Source: Entamoeba histolytica HM-1:IMSS (Eukaryota > Evosea > Mastigamoebida > Endamoebidae). Taken from it: DNA of 50,687 bases. The stretch spans positions 1 to 50,687 of the forward strand of contig NW_001914945.1 of assembly GCF_000208925.1 (NCBI RefSeq), read 5' to 3'. The notes beneath the pieces are model-generated. The model was not told where the DNA came from and made no database searches. It saw nothing but the letters and a program-made list of their open reading frames with translations. Numbering within the stretch: position 1 is the stretch's first letter; the number at the start of each line of letters is the position of its first letter. Positions 1 through 9,492 of the stretch are shown here, piece after piece. The position numbers and the translations under genes were made by a program.

Positions 1-919
1 GGTTTATCTTTTCTTATAAAAATAGTATTATTGGAACTTTTAGTTTCTATTTAACTTTTTCTATCGTATCTTCTCACTTTTTTTTTCTCAATCATACAAA
101 CAGTATAATCCACATGATAATTTCTTCTTTTGTTTCAGTTGGATAGTATCTAATTATGGAAAGTTACTTCATTTTAATAATTCATAGTATCTTCAATGTA
201 TAATGATTTAGAAATGTCTGTGGTTAAATGAATATATAAAAAATATCTTTTTAATTGTAAAATTAATTAAAGAACATATTACCAATACCACAATATTCTT
301 TGATTGAGAATTATTATACTATACTAATAAAGACATGACAATTAATGGCTAGTATGTATTTCTTTGATTGGATGTTAAATTATCAACAGTTTTTCATGTT
401 GATTCTGGTTCATTCAATAATACAAATAACGAAATAATACTATACACAAATCACATTTTTAATAATCACTCTATCTTAACAACTTACTTTTTAAAATAAG
501 AAACAGTCAATAATAATCATTTAAATATAGTGATGAATATAATATTGAAATAGACTTATTAATTAAACATTGATAACTGTAGAAATATTCATATCTGTTT
601 ATTTCTTCATAAGTAATTATTATTCATTTGGTATAGACTATTTTGCAATACTTATGGATTAACCATTATTCATCCACATATTCCACTCTAAATTCTTTTT
701 AACGTTAATCGTCTATAATGATAAAATAAACAAATTATAGAAAAATAACAATATTATTATTATATTATTAATATTATTATATAATTATTGTTATTATAAA
801 AACCATAAAAATGAATAACATTTGATAAACTGATAAAAATAATACTGACTTGATGTGTGAATAAAGTGTATTTAACTATTTAAACGTTTATATTTTAAAT
901 TTATAACCATTAAATTAAA
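1..919. other. AT-rich gene-free stretch
   Basis: I see no open frame of useful length, no tRNA-like sequence and no tandem repeat. It is dominated by A/T runs and short ATTATT tracts around positions 750-790. It lies upstream of a decayed TLDc gene, so it may hold further remnants too degraded to recognise. Confidence 0.6.
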
Positions 920-1300
920 ATGGAGGAGTTAATAAACAAGAATAATCAATTGATTAAAGAAGAATAAACAATATACTATTTGATTCAGATAAAGATAATT
1001 GGAATAAAAATACATCAGTATTTGAAAAAAGAGTAATGAATAAAGAATACAATAATTATTATTGAAGATGAAGAAGGAAATAAATTTGGAGGATATGTTG
1101 ATTCTAAAATTGAATCAGTTGAGTGTTATATAATTGAATTAATTGGATTTGTATTTTCAATAAAACCAAAAAAAGGAATGAAGAAAAGATATTAAAGAAT
1201 AACTGTATGTATTAAAATAGTTAATTAGATAATTATTTGTTTAAAATTGATATGGAATAAGATATTATTGTATAAAAAGAAAAAAGATAAAACATGGTAA
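920..1300 (+). pseudogene. Decayed TLDc-domain gene
   Basis: An ATG at 920 opens a frame that soon stops. From 973 another stretch reads ILFDSDKDNWNKNTSVFEKR and ends at a stop at 1063-1065. After a frame change near 1052-1060 the text continues IIIEDEEGNKFGGYVDSKIE and then FVFSIKPKKGM, until a stop at 1193-1195. Around 1240-1300 a further fragment (LFKIDME, DIIV, KEK) is broken by several in-frame stops. The wording and order match the large TLDc-domain family of Entamoeba: a phosphate-rich loop, then EDEEGNKFGGYV, then FVFSL, then DIIxYKEN. That family match comes from memory of such proteins, not from a search. With at least one frameshift and several stops it cannot make a full protein. 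An intact divergent relative lies at 28378-29220. Confidence 0.7.
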
Positions 1301-1880
1301 TTTTGTAAACAACAAACAAAAGAATATAAAAGAATACGAAATGTGATTTGTTAATGATATAATTTCACACTACAACGAACAGTAGTAAATGAAATTGTCC
1401 AATATAGATTAATTGAAATACAAAAGAATAGAAAAACAAAAATAATGAAAGAATAAGTGTATTTCAAACAAATAACAATGAGTGAAATGACGTTTTTATC
1501 AATATTGAATAATGATATCCAATATTTTAACATGAAATATTATTTCAATCATTTTAACAAATGTATTAATATTTCATTGATAATAATTTTATTCAATCTC
1601 TATTTGTTTTATTCTGTTTGCATCTTCTTATAATTAAATTCAGTAATAAATGTTTCAAAATATGTTAATTTAAAATAACAAAACAGAAAAGAAATAATCA
1701 TTTTATTATTTAATCAAGCTAATGTTAAATGTAAGATAGGAGATAAAAATAAATTATATAATAATACAACACTATTCTAAAATATAGTTTTATGAATTTC
1801 ATTTGAAAAAATAAAGAAATTATTTACAAATACATCAAAAAATGGAAGTGTCATCAAATAAGTGATATTTTAGAAGATGA
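1301..1880. other. AT-rich stretch between two relics
   Basis: No supported gene. Short open frames here are low in complexity and lack any recognisable domain. The right end may contain further degraded LINE sequence, because the fragment starting at 1914 is open upstream only with interruptions. Confidence 0.5.
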
Positions 1881-2701
1881 TTCGAGTCAAAAGGAGTAGA
1901 TAAAATTACTACAGTGAAAGCATGGAAGTCAATCAATATTAAAAAGAATGTATTTCTACATTTAACTAAAATGCAAGATGGAGCAATATTTTGTGGGTAT
2001 AGAAAATCAAAAATAATGAAAAATGAAAGATTAAAATACTCAACACTTTGTAAAGACAATATAGCTACAGTACAACACATTCTACTATCTTGTATTTATA
2101 ATAATAAATCACAAATGGAAAAACATGACAATATATGCATTATAATATTGATTAATAAGAAAATATACAGGAAATAATCATTATAAAAACCCCCATATGA
2201 AACAGTGTTCAAATATAAAGACATTACAATGATATGGAACAAACAAATAATGCCTAAAATTGAATGACAATACCACAAAATACCAGATATGTATTAGATA
2301 AAAAGAATAAAACTTGTTTATTATTTGATATGACTATTGTTGCTGATCACAATATTAATGGAGCCTATTGGAAGAAAAGAAATAAGTATAAAGAATTAAA
2401 GAATATGCTAATGAAAATAGAAAAGTTAAAAGATGTCAGAATAATTCCAGTAGTAATTTCAATCAATGGATTAATAAATAATTCAAGTAATAAATTAATT
2501 AAAGAATTAAGAATTGAGATTGACATCAAGAAAGAAATTAAAAACCTTGTAATAAAAAACATGATGGATGTAATTGAATACTGCTTCAATCACAATCAAA
2601 CATACTCCGTAGAGTTGCTTGAATATGAAGACGAAGACGAATGGACGGGATTAGTCTCCCCTGATCCAGGAAGAATAAAAACTATTTCTATTAATACTTA
2701 A
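1880..2701 (+). mobile_element. 3' end of a decayed R4-type LINE (Cys/His motif and restriction-like endonuclease region)
   Basis: Two frames together give the C-terminal part of a non-LTR retrotransposon polyprotein. The first (about 1914-2177) reads VKAWKSINIKKN, then LQDGAI-like text, then a degraded Cys/His motif, CKDNIATVQHILLSC, followed by a KHDNIC-like run. It has a stop at 2175-2177, continues in frame with a WNKQIMPKIE segment, stops at 2265-2267 and then shifts frame. The second part (2264-2701) reads VLDKKNKTCLLFDMTIVADH, then KYKELKNMLMKIEKLKDVR and IPVVISINGL. This is the conserved order C-C-H-C, then (R)PD...D, then KY..L, then PVVIGALG seen in R4/Dong-like elements with a restriction-like endonuclease. 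The first part of the PD..D catalytic motif has been lost. No reverse transcriptase domain is visible upstream, so the copy is 5'-truncated, as is common for LINEs. The last 20 codons (DEDEWTGLVSPDPGRI) are less AT-rich than the surroundings. Confidence 0.75.
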
Positions 2702-3589
2702 TTAGTTGCTTTTTAATTAATTGATTTTAATTTTAATCTCTTGATTATCTTCTTTTTTCACTCTTTATTCATTTCTTATTTTGTTTATCATTTTATTTAC
2801 TACTATTTATTCTTTGTGTATTTACTTCTATATTTAACTATATTATTTAATTATCTGTTATTTCTATACTTCTTCTGTTTTTTTCTTTCTTCTTATTTGT
2901 ATTACTCATTTGTCATTTCTATTTGTTGTATTTGTACAATTGCATAAATCAATCAAATGATAAAATACTTGAATACTTGACTTTTCAATTCCATTTTGTT
3001 TCATGTTTGTGTTGTTATTCATTTTTCATGTTGTTTATTTCTTATTCAAAAAGATCCTTTCAATTTGATTACTTATCAAATTACAATTAAATTAAGTATT
3101 AAAATTATTTGTTGATTCACTGGAGAAGATACATTCAATAAAGATATTAGTTCTTTTATTTCTTGTCTATTTAATTCATTATTCCCTTCTTTCATTTAAT
3201 ATATTTTGTTGGTACTTTACTGTTGATTTGATTTTTCCAATTATTTATTTTATTATTATGATTATTCCATTAATTATTCATCATTTCTTTCTTTATAAAA
3301 CTTCTTCATCTCCCCACATTAATTTCATTTTTTTTTTCATTTAAGTTATAGTCAATGTGTTTCACCGATAATATGGTAATAATATTTTTAATAAACGTTC
3401 AATCCATTCTTTGTTAATGTGATAATACTTGTTGATTTAAACAAGAAATTGTTGATTAAGATTGTTGATGTACTTAAAAGATAATTTAAACAATTTGAAT
3501 CAAAAGAAATAATCAAAAAACATCATTTAATTTCAATTATACTTAAATCAAAGCATAAAAATAATGACATTGATTTAATCATTCATTTT
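2702..3589. other. T-rich stretch after the LINE remnant
   Basis: The plus strand is rich in T with TTC and TTA runs. The one sizeable open frame (2741-2947) encodes a Tyr/Phe/Leu-only polypeptide typical of T-rich DNA and is not credible. This could be the 3' untranslated tail of the LINE followed by intergenic sequence. I see no gene. Confidence 0.5.
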
Positions 3590-4661
3590 TTATTCAGTTG
3601 TATTAGTATTATTTGCTGTTTCTTCTTCTATAGTTTCAAGATACATTTCATTACCTTCTTCCACTTTAATTTCATCTTTTGATTTCAATAACTGTTTTTT
3701 AAAAATAAAAATGAAGAAACAAAAACTCTTTAGATTTTATTCTTTTTAAAACCATAAACAAACAAAATGTTAAATAATTTATTATAATATTAATTTCCGT
3801 GTATTAACATAAATTGAGTTGCTATTAGCATCTAATACAATAACATCTCCTGAGTCAAGTCTAACACAAATCATTGACTCACGGACATAAAATACAGCAC
3901 TTTTACCATTTCGAGATTTACTGAAAAAACTTCCTGTTGGGATATTCACAACTTCACATGCAAGACGTTTCCATTCTAAATGAAGTTCCATTTTAAGTTG
4001 TGTGATTGAATCTTCTTTTAAGTCATATTTAAATTCATTTTCATTAAAGAAATAGAAATATTTTTCATCTGAATAATAAATATGAACTGCTTGTTTTTTG
4101 TCTTCTGTATATAAACTGACACATTTTTCTTCCTGTGATACTGTTTGATGAAATAGTTGCTAGCCATACTGGTGATAATTTATATATTTTATCTTCATAA
4201 ATTGCTGTAGTAACATTAACTCGTTTAGGAATACTTCCTTTTGTAGAAATTTGTGCTAAATCATTCATTCTTAACAATCTACTAATTTTAAAACTTGCCT
4301 TCTCTAACTCTTCAGTTTTTAATCTTGTAGTAACCATATCTCTCTTTGTATATGTTAGTCTTGTTGATGTAGCTTCTATGCCTTCAATTAATTTATCATT
4401 ACACACTTGTACTGTTTCTTCTATACTATTTGTTACTTCATTCTGTGCTTGGCTAAGGACATGTTCAAGTTTTTTACATTGTTCAGCACTTGCTGAAAGT
4501 AATCGTTGTGCTCGATTCTCAAGTTCAGTTGTAATTTGAGTTTTTTTCATTTCTAAGACGGTATTTTCAAGCACTCCTACTTTTTCAGTAAGACTTTTAA
4601 CTTTGAGGGTTAGTTCTAATAACTTCTTCATTACCATTTGGAGGACATCATCTGTTTGCAT
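3590..4661 (-). pseudogene. Coiled-coil protein gene with a frame break and unclear 3' end
   Basis: From the ATG at 4661 a frame encodes a charged, probably coiled-coil N-terminus (residues 1-120, rich in Leu/Glu/Lys with KSLTEKVGVLENTVLEMKK). A globular part follows (RVNVTTAIYEDKIYKLSPVW). The frame then runs into non-protein-like text and stops at 4065. A second frame takes over near 4085-4160 (EEKCVSLYTEDKK, then YYSDEKYFYFFNENEF) and continues to the stop at 3782, ending RLDSGDVIVLD and VNTRKLIL. A TAG lies in that second frame just upstream of the overlap, so a one-base indel explains the data better than an alternative start. Further down, 3590-3691 encodes an acidic tail (LLKSKDEIKVEEGNEMYLET) to a TAA. 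It is preceded by an AAAACAG acceptor-like sequence, with a GTTTGT donor-like site at about 3762. The tail is in phase with the main frame only if the stops at 3782-3784 are skipped or removed by a different splice. I do not recognise the family. Confidence 0.55.
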
Positions 4662-6114
4662 GATTTAATCTAATCCATTCATGATTTTTTTTTAATTTTT
4701 TATTAACAGTTAATAAAAAGAAAAAATCAAAATCTAAAAATTTATACCAAAAAGTGAAATTCTATAATGAAAATGAGTGATAATTTAGTATAGCATTAGT
4801 TTAAATTCTTATACTTTATTGTAATTTAAAGGTGAGTTTATTATTTTTCTTTATTGATTATTTTTTTTTCTGATGTTTTATATTTTAATGAAGTAACAAA
4901 AATATAGTAGTTTATGAATTTTTCTGTTTATGGATTGTGTAAGAATGAATCAAATATAATTGATTTTTTTTATCAATAAAAAATAACGATTTTGGTTGAG
5001 TTATAAATATTTTAATTTAAATTCTATTTTATTAAAGAAATTTCATACAATGATTTTATATTAAGAATTTTATTAGATACAAATAATGTATAACAAACAC
5101 TAATTAATATAATATTAATTCAAGAGATAAATTAGACATTGGAATTAATACAAAATGTATTCAAGTAAACAAGAGCATAGACAATGAATAAAATATAATT
5201 TTACTTGTATCATATTCATTGAATAAACATTCATTAAATGAAAACAAGTTAAAGAATGTTCTAACTAATGATAAAACAATAGTCAATAAATATAAATATT
5301 AGTCATTCAATAGTACACTCAAATATTTTATTATTATTTATAATAGAGTTTTCAATTGATGTTGTACTATTCCATTTATTATTTTATTATTTATATATGA
5401 CAATTATCAACAAGTGAGTCATTTCAATTTTATCATTTAAATGAAAAAGTATCAGATTTTTAAATTTAAATAATGAAGAATATAAATCTATTAATATATT
5501 AAATGAAATTAATTCATTATTAAAACTAATTGCTGTATAAAAATTTACTATAATATTGAAATATTTGATTTACTAGTCATTTTAATCTTTCACTTCTAAT
5601 AAACAAAAACAAGAGATGTTTTAAATGTTTATAAGATAAAGGATCGAGTATAATATTTAAAATATACTTATTCTCAATAATTTTATTGATATAATGACAG
5701 TACATGGGTATATTAACAAAAAATAAATTTAAACAAAATGAATATTTCAACTGACATAGGAATAATCATAAAGAAACATTAAAAAATAGTAAAAAACATA
5801 AACTCGATCTTAATAGAAATATTAAAAGTTGAAGAATAATTATAATTGTTGAAAACTCTTATAATGAGAGAAATAAAGTGTCAACAGAAATAATAAAAAA
5901 ATGACAATAATAATTTTGTGAATGATTAATGAACAAAATAATTGATTCATAGTCTTTTTACCATTTTCTTTAATCTTTCCATAAATAAAATTAAAAATAG
6001 AAGAAAAATGATAATATTTTAAATTATATTATAACTTGATATAAATGCTGGTTCTAGTCTCTAGATTTTTGATTATTCAATTCAAGAACCACTAGAAATT
6101 GAAAATGAGAATGA
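4662..6114. other. AT-rich gene-free stretch
   Basis: About 1.45 kb with no credible frame on either strand. Its right end probably contains unrecognisable remains of the body of the ERGIC-like gene, whose C-terminus survives at 6115-6303. Confidence 0.55.
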
Positions 6115-6303
6115 CAACATGGAGTATTTATTTATTATGATGTTTCACCAATGGTATTAGAGGTAACAGAATCAAATCATGGCTTTCTTCATTTCTTAAT
6201 TGGTATTTGTTCTATTGTAGGTGGAATATTTACAACATTCCAATTATTTGATGCTATATTATTTGAGTCTATCCATACATTGAAGAAGAACGTTTCTAGT
6301 TAA
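6115..6303 (+). pseudogene. C-terminal stub of an Erv41/Erv46 (ERGIC2/3-like) cargo receptor
   Basis: From just after a TGA at 6112-6114 to a TAA at 6301-6303 the frame reads QHGVFIYYDVSPMVLEVTE, then HGFLHFLIGICSIVGGIFTT, and ends SIHTLKKNVSS. This is the hallmark C-terminus of the Erv41/Erv46 family. It has the luminal (G)VFFxYDxSPM motif, VxxTE, then FLHFLTxxCxxxGGxFTxxxxxD that forms the second membrane segment, and a short basic cytosolic tail. Family members are about 300-400 residues long and act as cargo receptors cycling between the ER and Golgi. Only about 60 residues remain. There is no usable start codon, and upstream text (about 6060-6111) has stops in this frame. I see no splice acceptor that would link it to an upstream exon, so I read it as a truncated relic. 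Confidence 0.7.
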
Positions 6304-6394
6304 TGTAAAAATAACAGTAAGTATAATAATAAAAAATGAAAACCAATTTTACTAACAAAAGAAGAAGCCACAAATTAAAATTAGGATATTTTGA

Positions 6395-7276
6395 TTAGTA
6401 CTCATAATCTTCAATACCACTATTTTGGTTTAATAAAACCTTAATAATCTTCTTAGTACATTGTCTATAAAGGGCTCTGTACTCTGCTTTTGCTTGATGT
6501 CTTAATTTAGAGAAAACATGTTTTCCTTTTCTTCTCATTTGTTTAAGAAGTGCTCTAGCAGTTTTAAGAATAGCAATTTCTTTTCTTTCAGCTTTATGAT
6601 ATTCATGAGCAATTTGTTTTTCAGCACCTTTTGAAATATGTTTAACTTTTCTTAAATTATGAGTGTTAATTTTCAATGTATTTTGTGTTGTTTTAAGTCC
6701 GTTAGAAATATTGTCACCAATAGCATGAATACCAAGTTTAGCTGCATTATTATTAGCATCACCAATTTGTTTAGCATAAGCTAATTGTTTAAGAGTTCTA
6801 TTAAGAACAGCTGAAAAAGTAGTAACTAACTTTTGAATACCAAAACGAACAGTTTGTTCTTTTTGTCTAATAGCGTTAATCATTCCATCAATAATTGGTT
6901 TAATTTGTTGTTTAATATCATCATCAGCCATATTATAATATTCCATTAAATGTCCAAGTTTTCTTGTTCCATATTTAGCTAATCTATTTGCTAATCCTTC
7001 ACCTTTCTTCCTTATGACATTTCTTGCTCTGTTAATAACAGCAATAGTCTTATCAAGCTTAGCATTGATTTTTAAATGATATTTATGAACTTTATGAAGA
7101 GTCCTTGCTTTTTTTCTTAAAATTGAACCATCTACTCTACCAAGTTTTTTTACAGAAGCCATATGGGTATGTCTTGATTGAACTACTGGTTGAGCTTGTT
7201 CTTGAACATTTTCTTGAGTAGTAAACTGAGCATTGATCATAAAAACGAATAAACAAAGTAATAAAAGACTTCTCAT
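6395..7276 (-). CDS. Secreted, very basic helical protein with signal peptide
   Basis: A 293-residue protein. Residues 1-16 (MRSLLLLCLFVFMINA) form a clear signal peptide. The mature part is almost entirely helical in character and rich in Lys, Arg, Ala, His and Gln, with no membrane segment and few cysteines (one near residue 277). Short basic units recur (HKVHKYHLKIN, KLRHQAKAEYRALYRQC). The C-terminus turns acidic (GIEDYEY). The protein should enter the secretory pathway. The high positive charge suggests binding to an anionic partner such as nucleic acid, glycans or phospholipid, but that is inference. A similar layout is seen in the gene at 25786-26463, although I could not align the two convincingly. 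A GAACT element lies at 7307-7311, about 31 nt upstream of the ATG. I do not recognise a named family. Confidence 0.85.
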   Translation of the reverse strand: MRSLLLLCLFVFMINAQFTTQENVQEQAQPVVQSRHTHMASVKKLGRVDGSILRKKARTLHKVHKYHLKINAKLDKTIAVINRARNVIRKKGEGLANRLAKYGTRKLGHLMEYYNMADDDIKQQIKPIIDGMINAIRQKEQTVRFGIQKLVTTFSAVLNRTLKQLAYAKQIGDANNNAAKLGIHAIGDNISNGLKTTQNTLKINTHNLRKVKHISKGAEKQIAHEYHKAERKEIAILKTARALLKQMRRKGKHVFSKLRHQAKAEYRALYRQCTKKIIKVLLNQNSGIEDYEY

Positions 7277-7306
7277 CTTTTAAAAGAAAAAGTATGAAGT
7301 TAGATT

Positions 7307-7311
7307 AGTTC
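7307..7311 (-). promoter_or_regulatory. GAAC-type core promoter element
   Basis: GAACT on the minus strand, 31 nt upstream of the ATG of the secreted basic protein. It matches the core of the Entamoeba GAAC element. Confidence 0.5.
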
Positions 7312-7569
7312 TAGCGAAGAAACTACTTTCAATATGGAATCATAGGAAAGATGGTTTAGTAAATTATTATTTCTTAACTATAAAGATAACAAAGTAACTT
7401 TGATTTTTGTGCTTACTACTCAAATTTTATGTCAGTTATTGAATAATTTCGGTTGTTAGTTTGTACCACCAATTTTTCTTTAATTTTTTGTTTTAAAAAA
7501 ACGTTTTTTATTTTATTTTTCTTTTTTTGTGTTTTTCCAAAAAAAAAGATGAAAAGATAAAAAAATAAT

Positions 7570-7694
7570 TAGGGTTTGATGGAAATCATGAAAAAGTGAA
7601 AAATAATATTTATGATAAAAGAAACAGAAAAATATTAAAAAAGGAACTATAAAAAAATAGGGTTTTCAATTTTCCCAAATCGCCAACTAGGGTT
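7570..7694 (+). promoter_or_regulatory. Three TAGGGTT-type elements upstream of H2B
   Basis: Copies with an AGGGTT core, each preceded by T, start at 7571, 7659 and 7689. The last lies in AACTAGGGTT (7685-7694), a 10-mer found in the opposite sense, relative to the plus strand, upstream of eL32. The reverse complement, AACCCTA, resembles the plant telo-box. A regulatory role is inferred. Confidence 0.4.
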
Positions 7695-7748
7695 CACGAA
7701 TTTGAAACAGATAAAAAGACAAAAAGAGAAGATTTAAAAGAATAAAGA

Positions 7749-7753
7749 GAACT
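7749..7753 (+). promoter_or_regulatory. GAAC-type core promoter element
   Basis: GAACT (inside AGAGAACTT) 30-34 nt upstream of the H2B ATG. Confidence 0.5.
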
Positions 7754-7782
7754 TAAAAACATCAAATTGAATTTTTAAATTC

Positions 7783-8184
7783 ATGTCAGACAAAGCCAGT
7801 CAAAAGAAATCTGTTGCTACTAAAGACGCTACCAAGCCAAAAAAAGCTGGAGATGAAGAAAAGAAAACTATGCTCAAGAAGAATTTTGAGTCATATGCCT
7901 TGTACATTTCAAGAGTTTTGAAATCAGTTTTCCAAGATATTGGAATTACACTTCCATCTATTTCTATTATGGATTCATTTGTTCGTGATATTTTTGAAAG
8001 AATTGCTACTGAAGCTTCATCTCTTGCAAGAAATTACAATAAAACCACCATCACTGTCAAAGAAATTGAAACAGCCACTAAACTTATTCTTAAAGGTGAT
8101 TTGAATAAACATGCAGTTTCTGAAGGACAATCGGCTGTTAAGAGAGCATCTGGTAAAGGAAGTACTTCAGGATCTCAAGTTTAA
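7783..8184 (+). CDS. Histone H2B
   Basis: A 133-residue H2B, which pairs with H2A in the nucleosome. Residues 1-28 form a Lys-rich N-terminal tail ([20 protein letters not shown]). The histone fold follows: [20 protein letters not shown] (helix 1), [19 protein letters not shown] (helix 2) and [20 protein letters not shown] (the loop with the Thr-Ile-Thr stretch), then [18 protein letters not shown]. The last segment matches the canonical AVRLLLPGELAKHAVSEG region, which identifies the protein. It is divergent from animal H2B (ESYALYI for ESYSVYV, SIMDSFV for GIMNSFV). It carries an extra C-terminal tail after the usual TKYTSS position, ending [10 protein letters not shown]. The start is set by the first ATG after the promoter elements. 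No intron is needed. Confidence 0.95.
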   Translation: MSDKASQKKSVATKDATKPKKAGDEEKKTMLKKNFESYALYISRVLKSVFQDIGITLPSISIMDSFVRDIFERIATEASSLARNYNKTTITVKEIETATKLILKGDLNKHAVSEGQSAVKRASGKGSTSGSQV

Positions 8185-8787
8185 TCTGGTTGTGTTCAAC
8201 TTGTTTTTTTGGTTTTATTTATTTTTGTTTTTTTAGAGTTATTTTGTAATATTCGTTTCTTTGAATGATTGAATCATATGAAATTTATCTTTTCATTTAA
8301 AGAGTTATTCAATGAGAATCTATGAAGAAAAAAATAAAACTCATTCTTCTTCAATGTTTTATGATGAATATGGTAGCTTGTTAAGTAAAGGCTTTGTCTC
8401 TTCTAAAAGACATGCTTTATAAATTTATTAGAGATAGTCTAAAACTATCATTTAAAAAAACTTTCAATAATTTCTGGTTCATTAAAATGAAATACAATTT
8501 AATAACAAAGAGTTGAAAATTTTATATGATGAATTGTATATTAACTTATTTTTAATCATTACCAAAAAAAGTATTTTATTTTGGTTGATTATTTTTAGGT
8601 TCATTATTTAAAGAAATAATATTCAATTAAAAATTTAGAATAGATAAAATGATAATTAGAATAAACAATAGAACCAAAATTAAACACTTTATTTTTATCC
8701 TCTAAATAGTTTATATGATCAAAAAAAAAAGAAACCAAACAAAGAATGAATCTCGAAAAGGATAAAATAATCTGACTAAAAAAGTAT
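8185..8787. other. AT-rich intergenic region
   Basis: About 600 bases between H2B and the YKT6-like gene. It contains the T-rich 3' flank of H2B. A minus-strand open frame at 8604-8816 has no domain features and overlaps the next gene, so I do not accept it. Confidence 0.55.
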
Positions 8788-9411
8788 ATGGCTCGTTTAT
8801 ATGCATTAACAGTCATTCATATAGAAGATGATAGTAAAACAAAAATACTTTACTGCAAATCAGATTTGGGATGTTTTGGATTATTTCAAAGTAACACAAT
8901 CAAAGAATTTATCCGATTTGGATTTATTGAAATGTCACAACGATGTGAAAGAGATAAGAGAATGGTTATTAAGTCAAATGAATATGGAGGTGTTTTATTT
9001 AATTTATTAGTTAAACCTGATGGACTAGGAATTGGAATATTAACAAACCTTGATTATCCTAAAAATACGATCACTTATATTATTCATCGCTCATTTGAAT
9101 TATTTTATTATAATATAGTTGATGATATTATTACCTCATCATGTATTAAAAGTTCATCTAGTGAATTAGACTATCTCTTTACACATTTTAATAATCAAAA
9201 GAATTGTAAATTATCAAAAGAAGAAATGATCAAAACAGAATTAGATGAAACAAATGAAAAAATGAGTGTATTAGTAACTAAATTAATTTCAAGAGAAGAT
9301 GAACTTCAAGATATTGTCTCAAAATCAGAAATTCTTTCAGATAAGTCTAAAGTTTTCTTCAAAAAAGCAAAGAAGTCAAAACGTTGTCATGTTCCTTGTG
9401 TAATACAATAA
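8788..9411 (+). CDS. YKT6-like longin R-SNARE with C-terminal CaaX box
   Basis: A 207-residue protein. Residues 1-125 fit a longin domain (LYALTVIHIE, then GLFQSNTIKEFIRFGFIE, then NLLVKPDGLGIGILTNLDYP), with the wording of the Ykt6 family. Residues 145-195 form a heptad-rich SNARE region (EMIKTELDETNEKMSVLVTK). In place of the expected zero-layer arginine I cannot confirm an Arg with certainty; Arg294-type numbering was not attempted. The C-terminus is CHVPCVIQ, with Cys200 as a likely palmitoylation site and Cys204 in a CVIQ prenylation box. There is no transmembrane segment, as in Ykt6. Family role: fusion of ER-Golgi, endosomal and autophagic membranes, cycling between cytosol and membrane through double lipidation. 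Confidence 0.82.
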   Translation: MARLYALTVIHIEDDSKTKILYCKSDLGCFGLFQSNTIKEFIRFGFIEMSQRCERDKRMVIKSNEYGGVLFNLLVKPDGLGIGILTNLDYPKNTITYIIHRSFELFYYNIVDDIITSSCIKSSSSELDYLFTHFNNQKNCKLSKEEMIKTELDETNEKMSVLVTKLISREDELQDIVSKSEILSDKSKVFFKKAKKSKRCHVPCVIQ

Positions 9412-9492
9412 ACAAATTTTATTTTTAAACAATTCTCTCATAAATAAATCAAAACATAAAAAGTGCTACAGTCAAAATAAATAATTTTTAAT

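Larger units (their letters stand above)
7277..7782. other. Divergent promoter region between the secreted protein and H2B
   Basis: This 506-base region separates two divergently transcribed genes. It holds a GAACT element for each gene (7307-7311 on minus, 7749-7753 on plus) and three TAGGGTT-type sites on the H2B side (7571, 7659, 7689). The remainder is A/T runs. Confidence 0.6.

Noticed and set aside
2741..2947. A 68-codon plus frame rich in Phe, Tyr and Leu
   Set aside because: The composition follows T-rich DNA; there is no domain, no promoter and no codon signal.
2702..3589. Possible CRISPR or tandem array in the T-rich region
   Set aside because: No regular repeat-spacer pattern is present, and the organism is eukaryotic.
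4130..4160. A ten-base intron GTATGGCTAG in the coiled-coil gene
   Set aside because: It is far too short to splice and the donor does not match the window's GTTTGT rule.
8604..8816. A 70-codon minus frame overlapping the YKT6-like start
   Set aside because: It overlaps a clear gene and has only A/T-driven composition.
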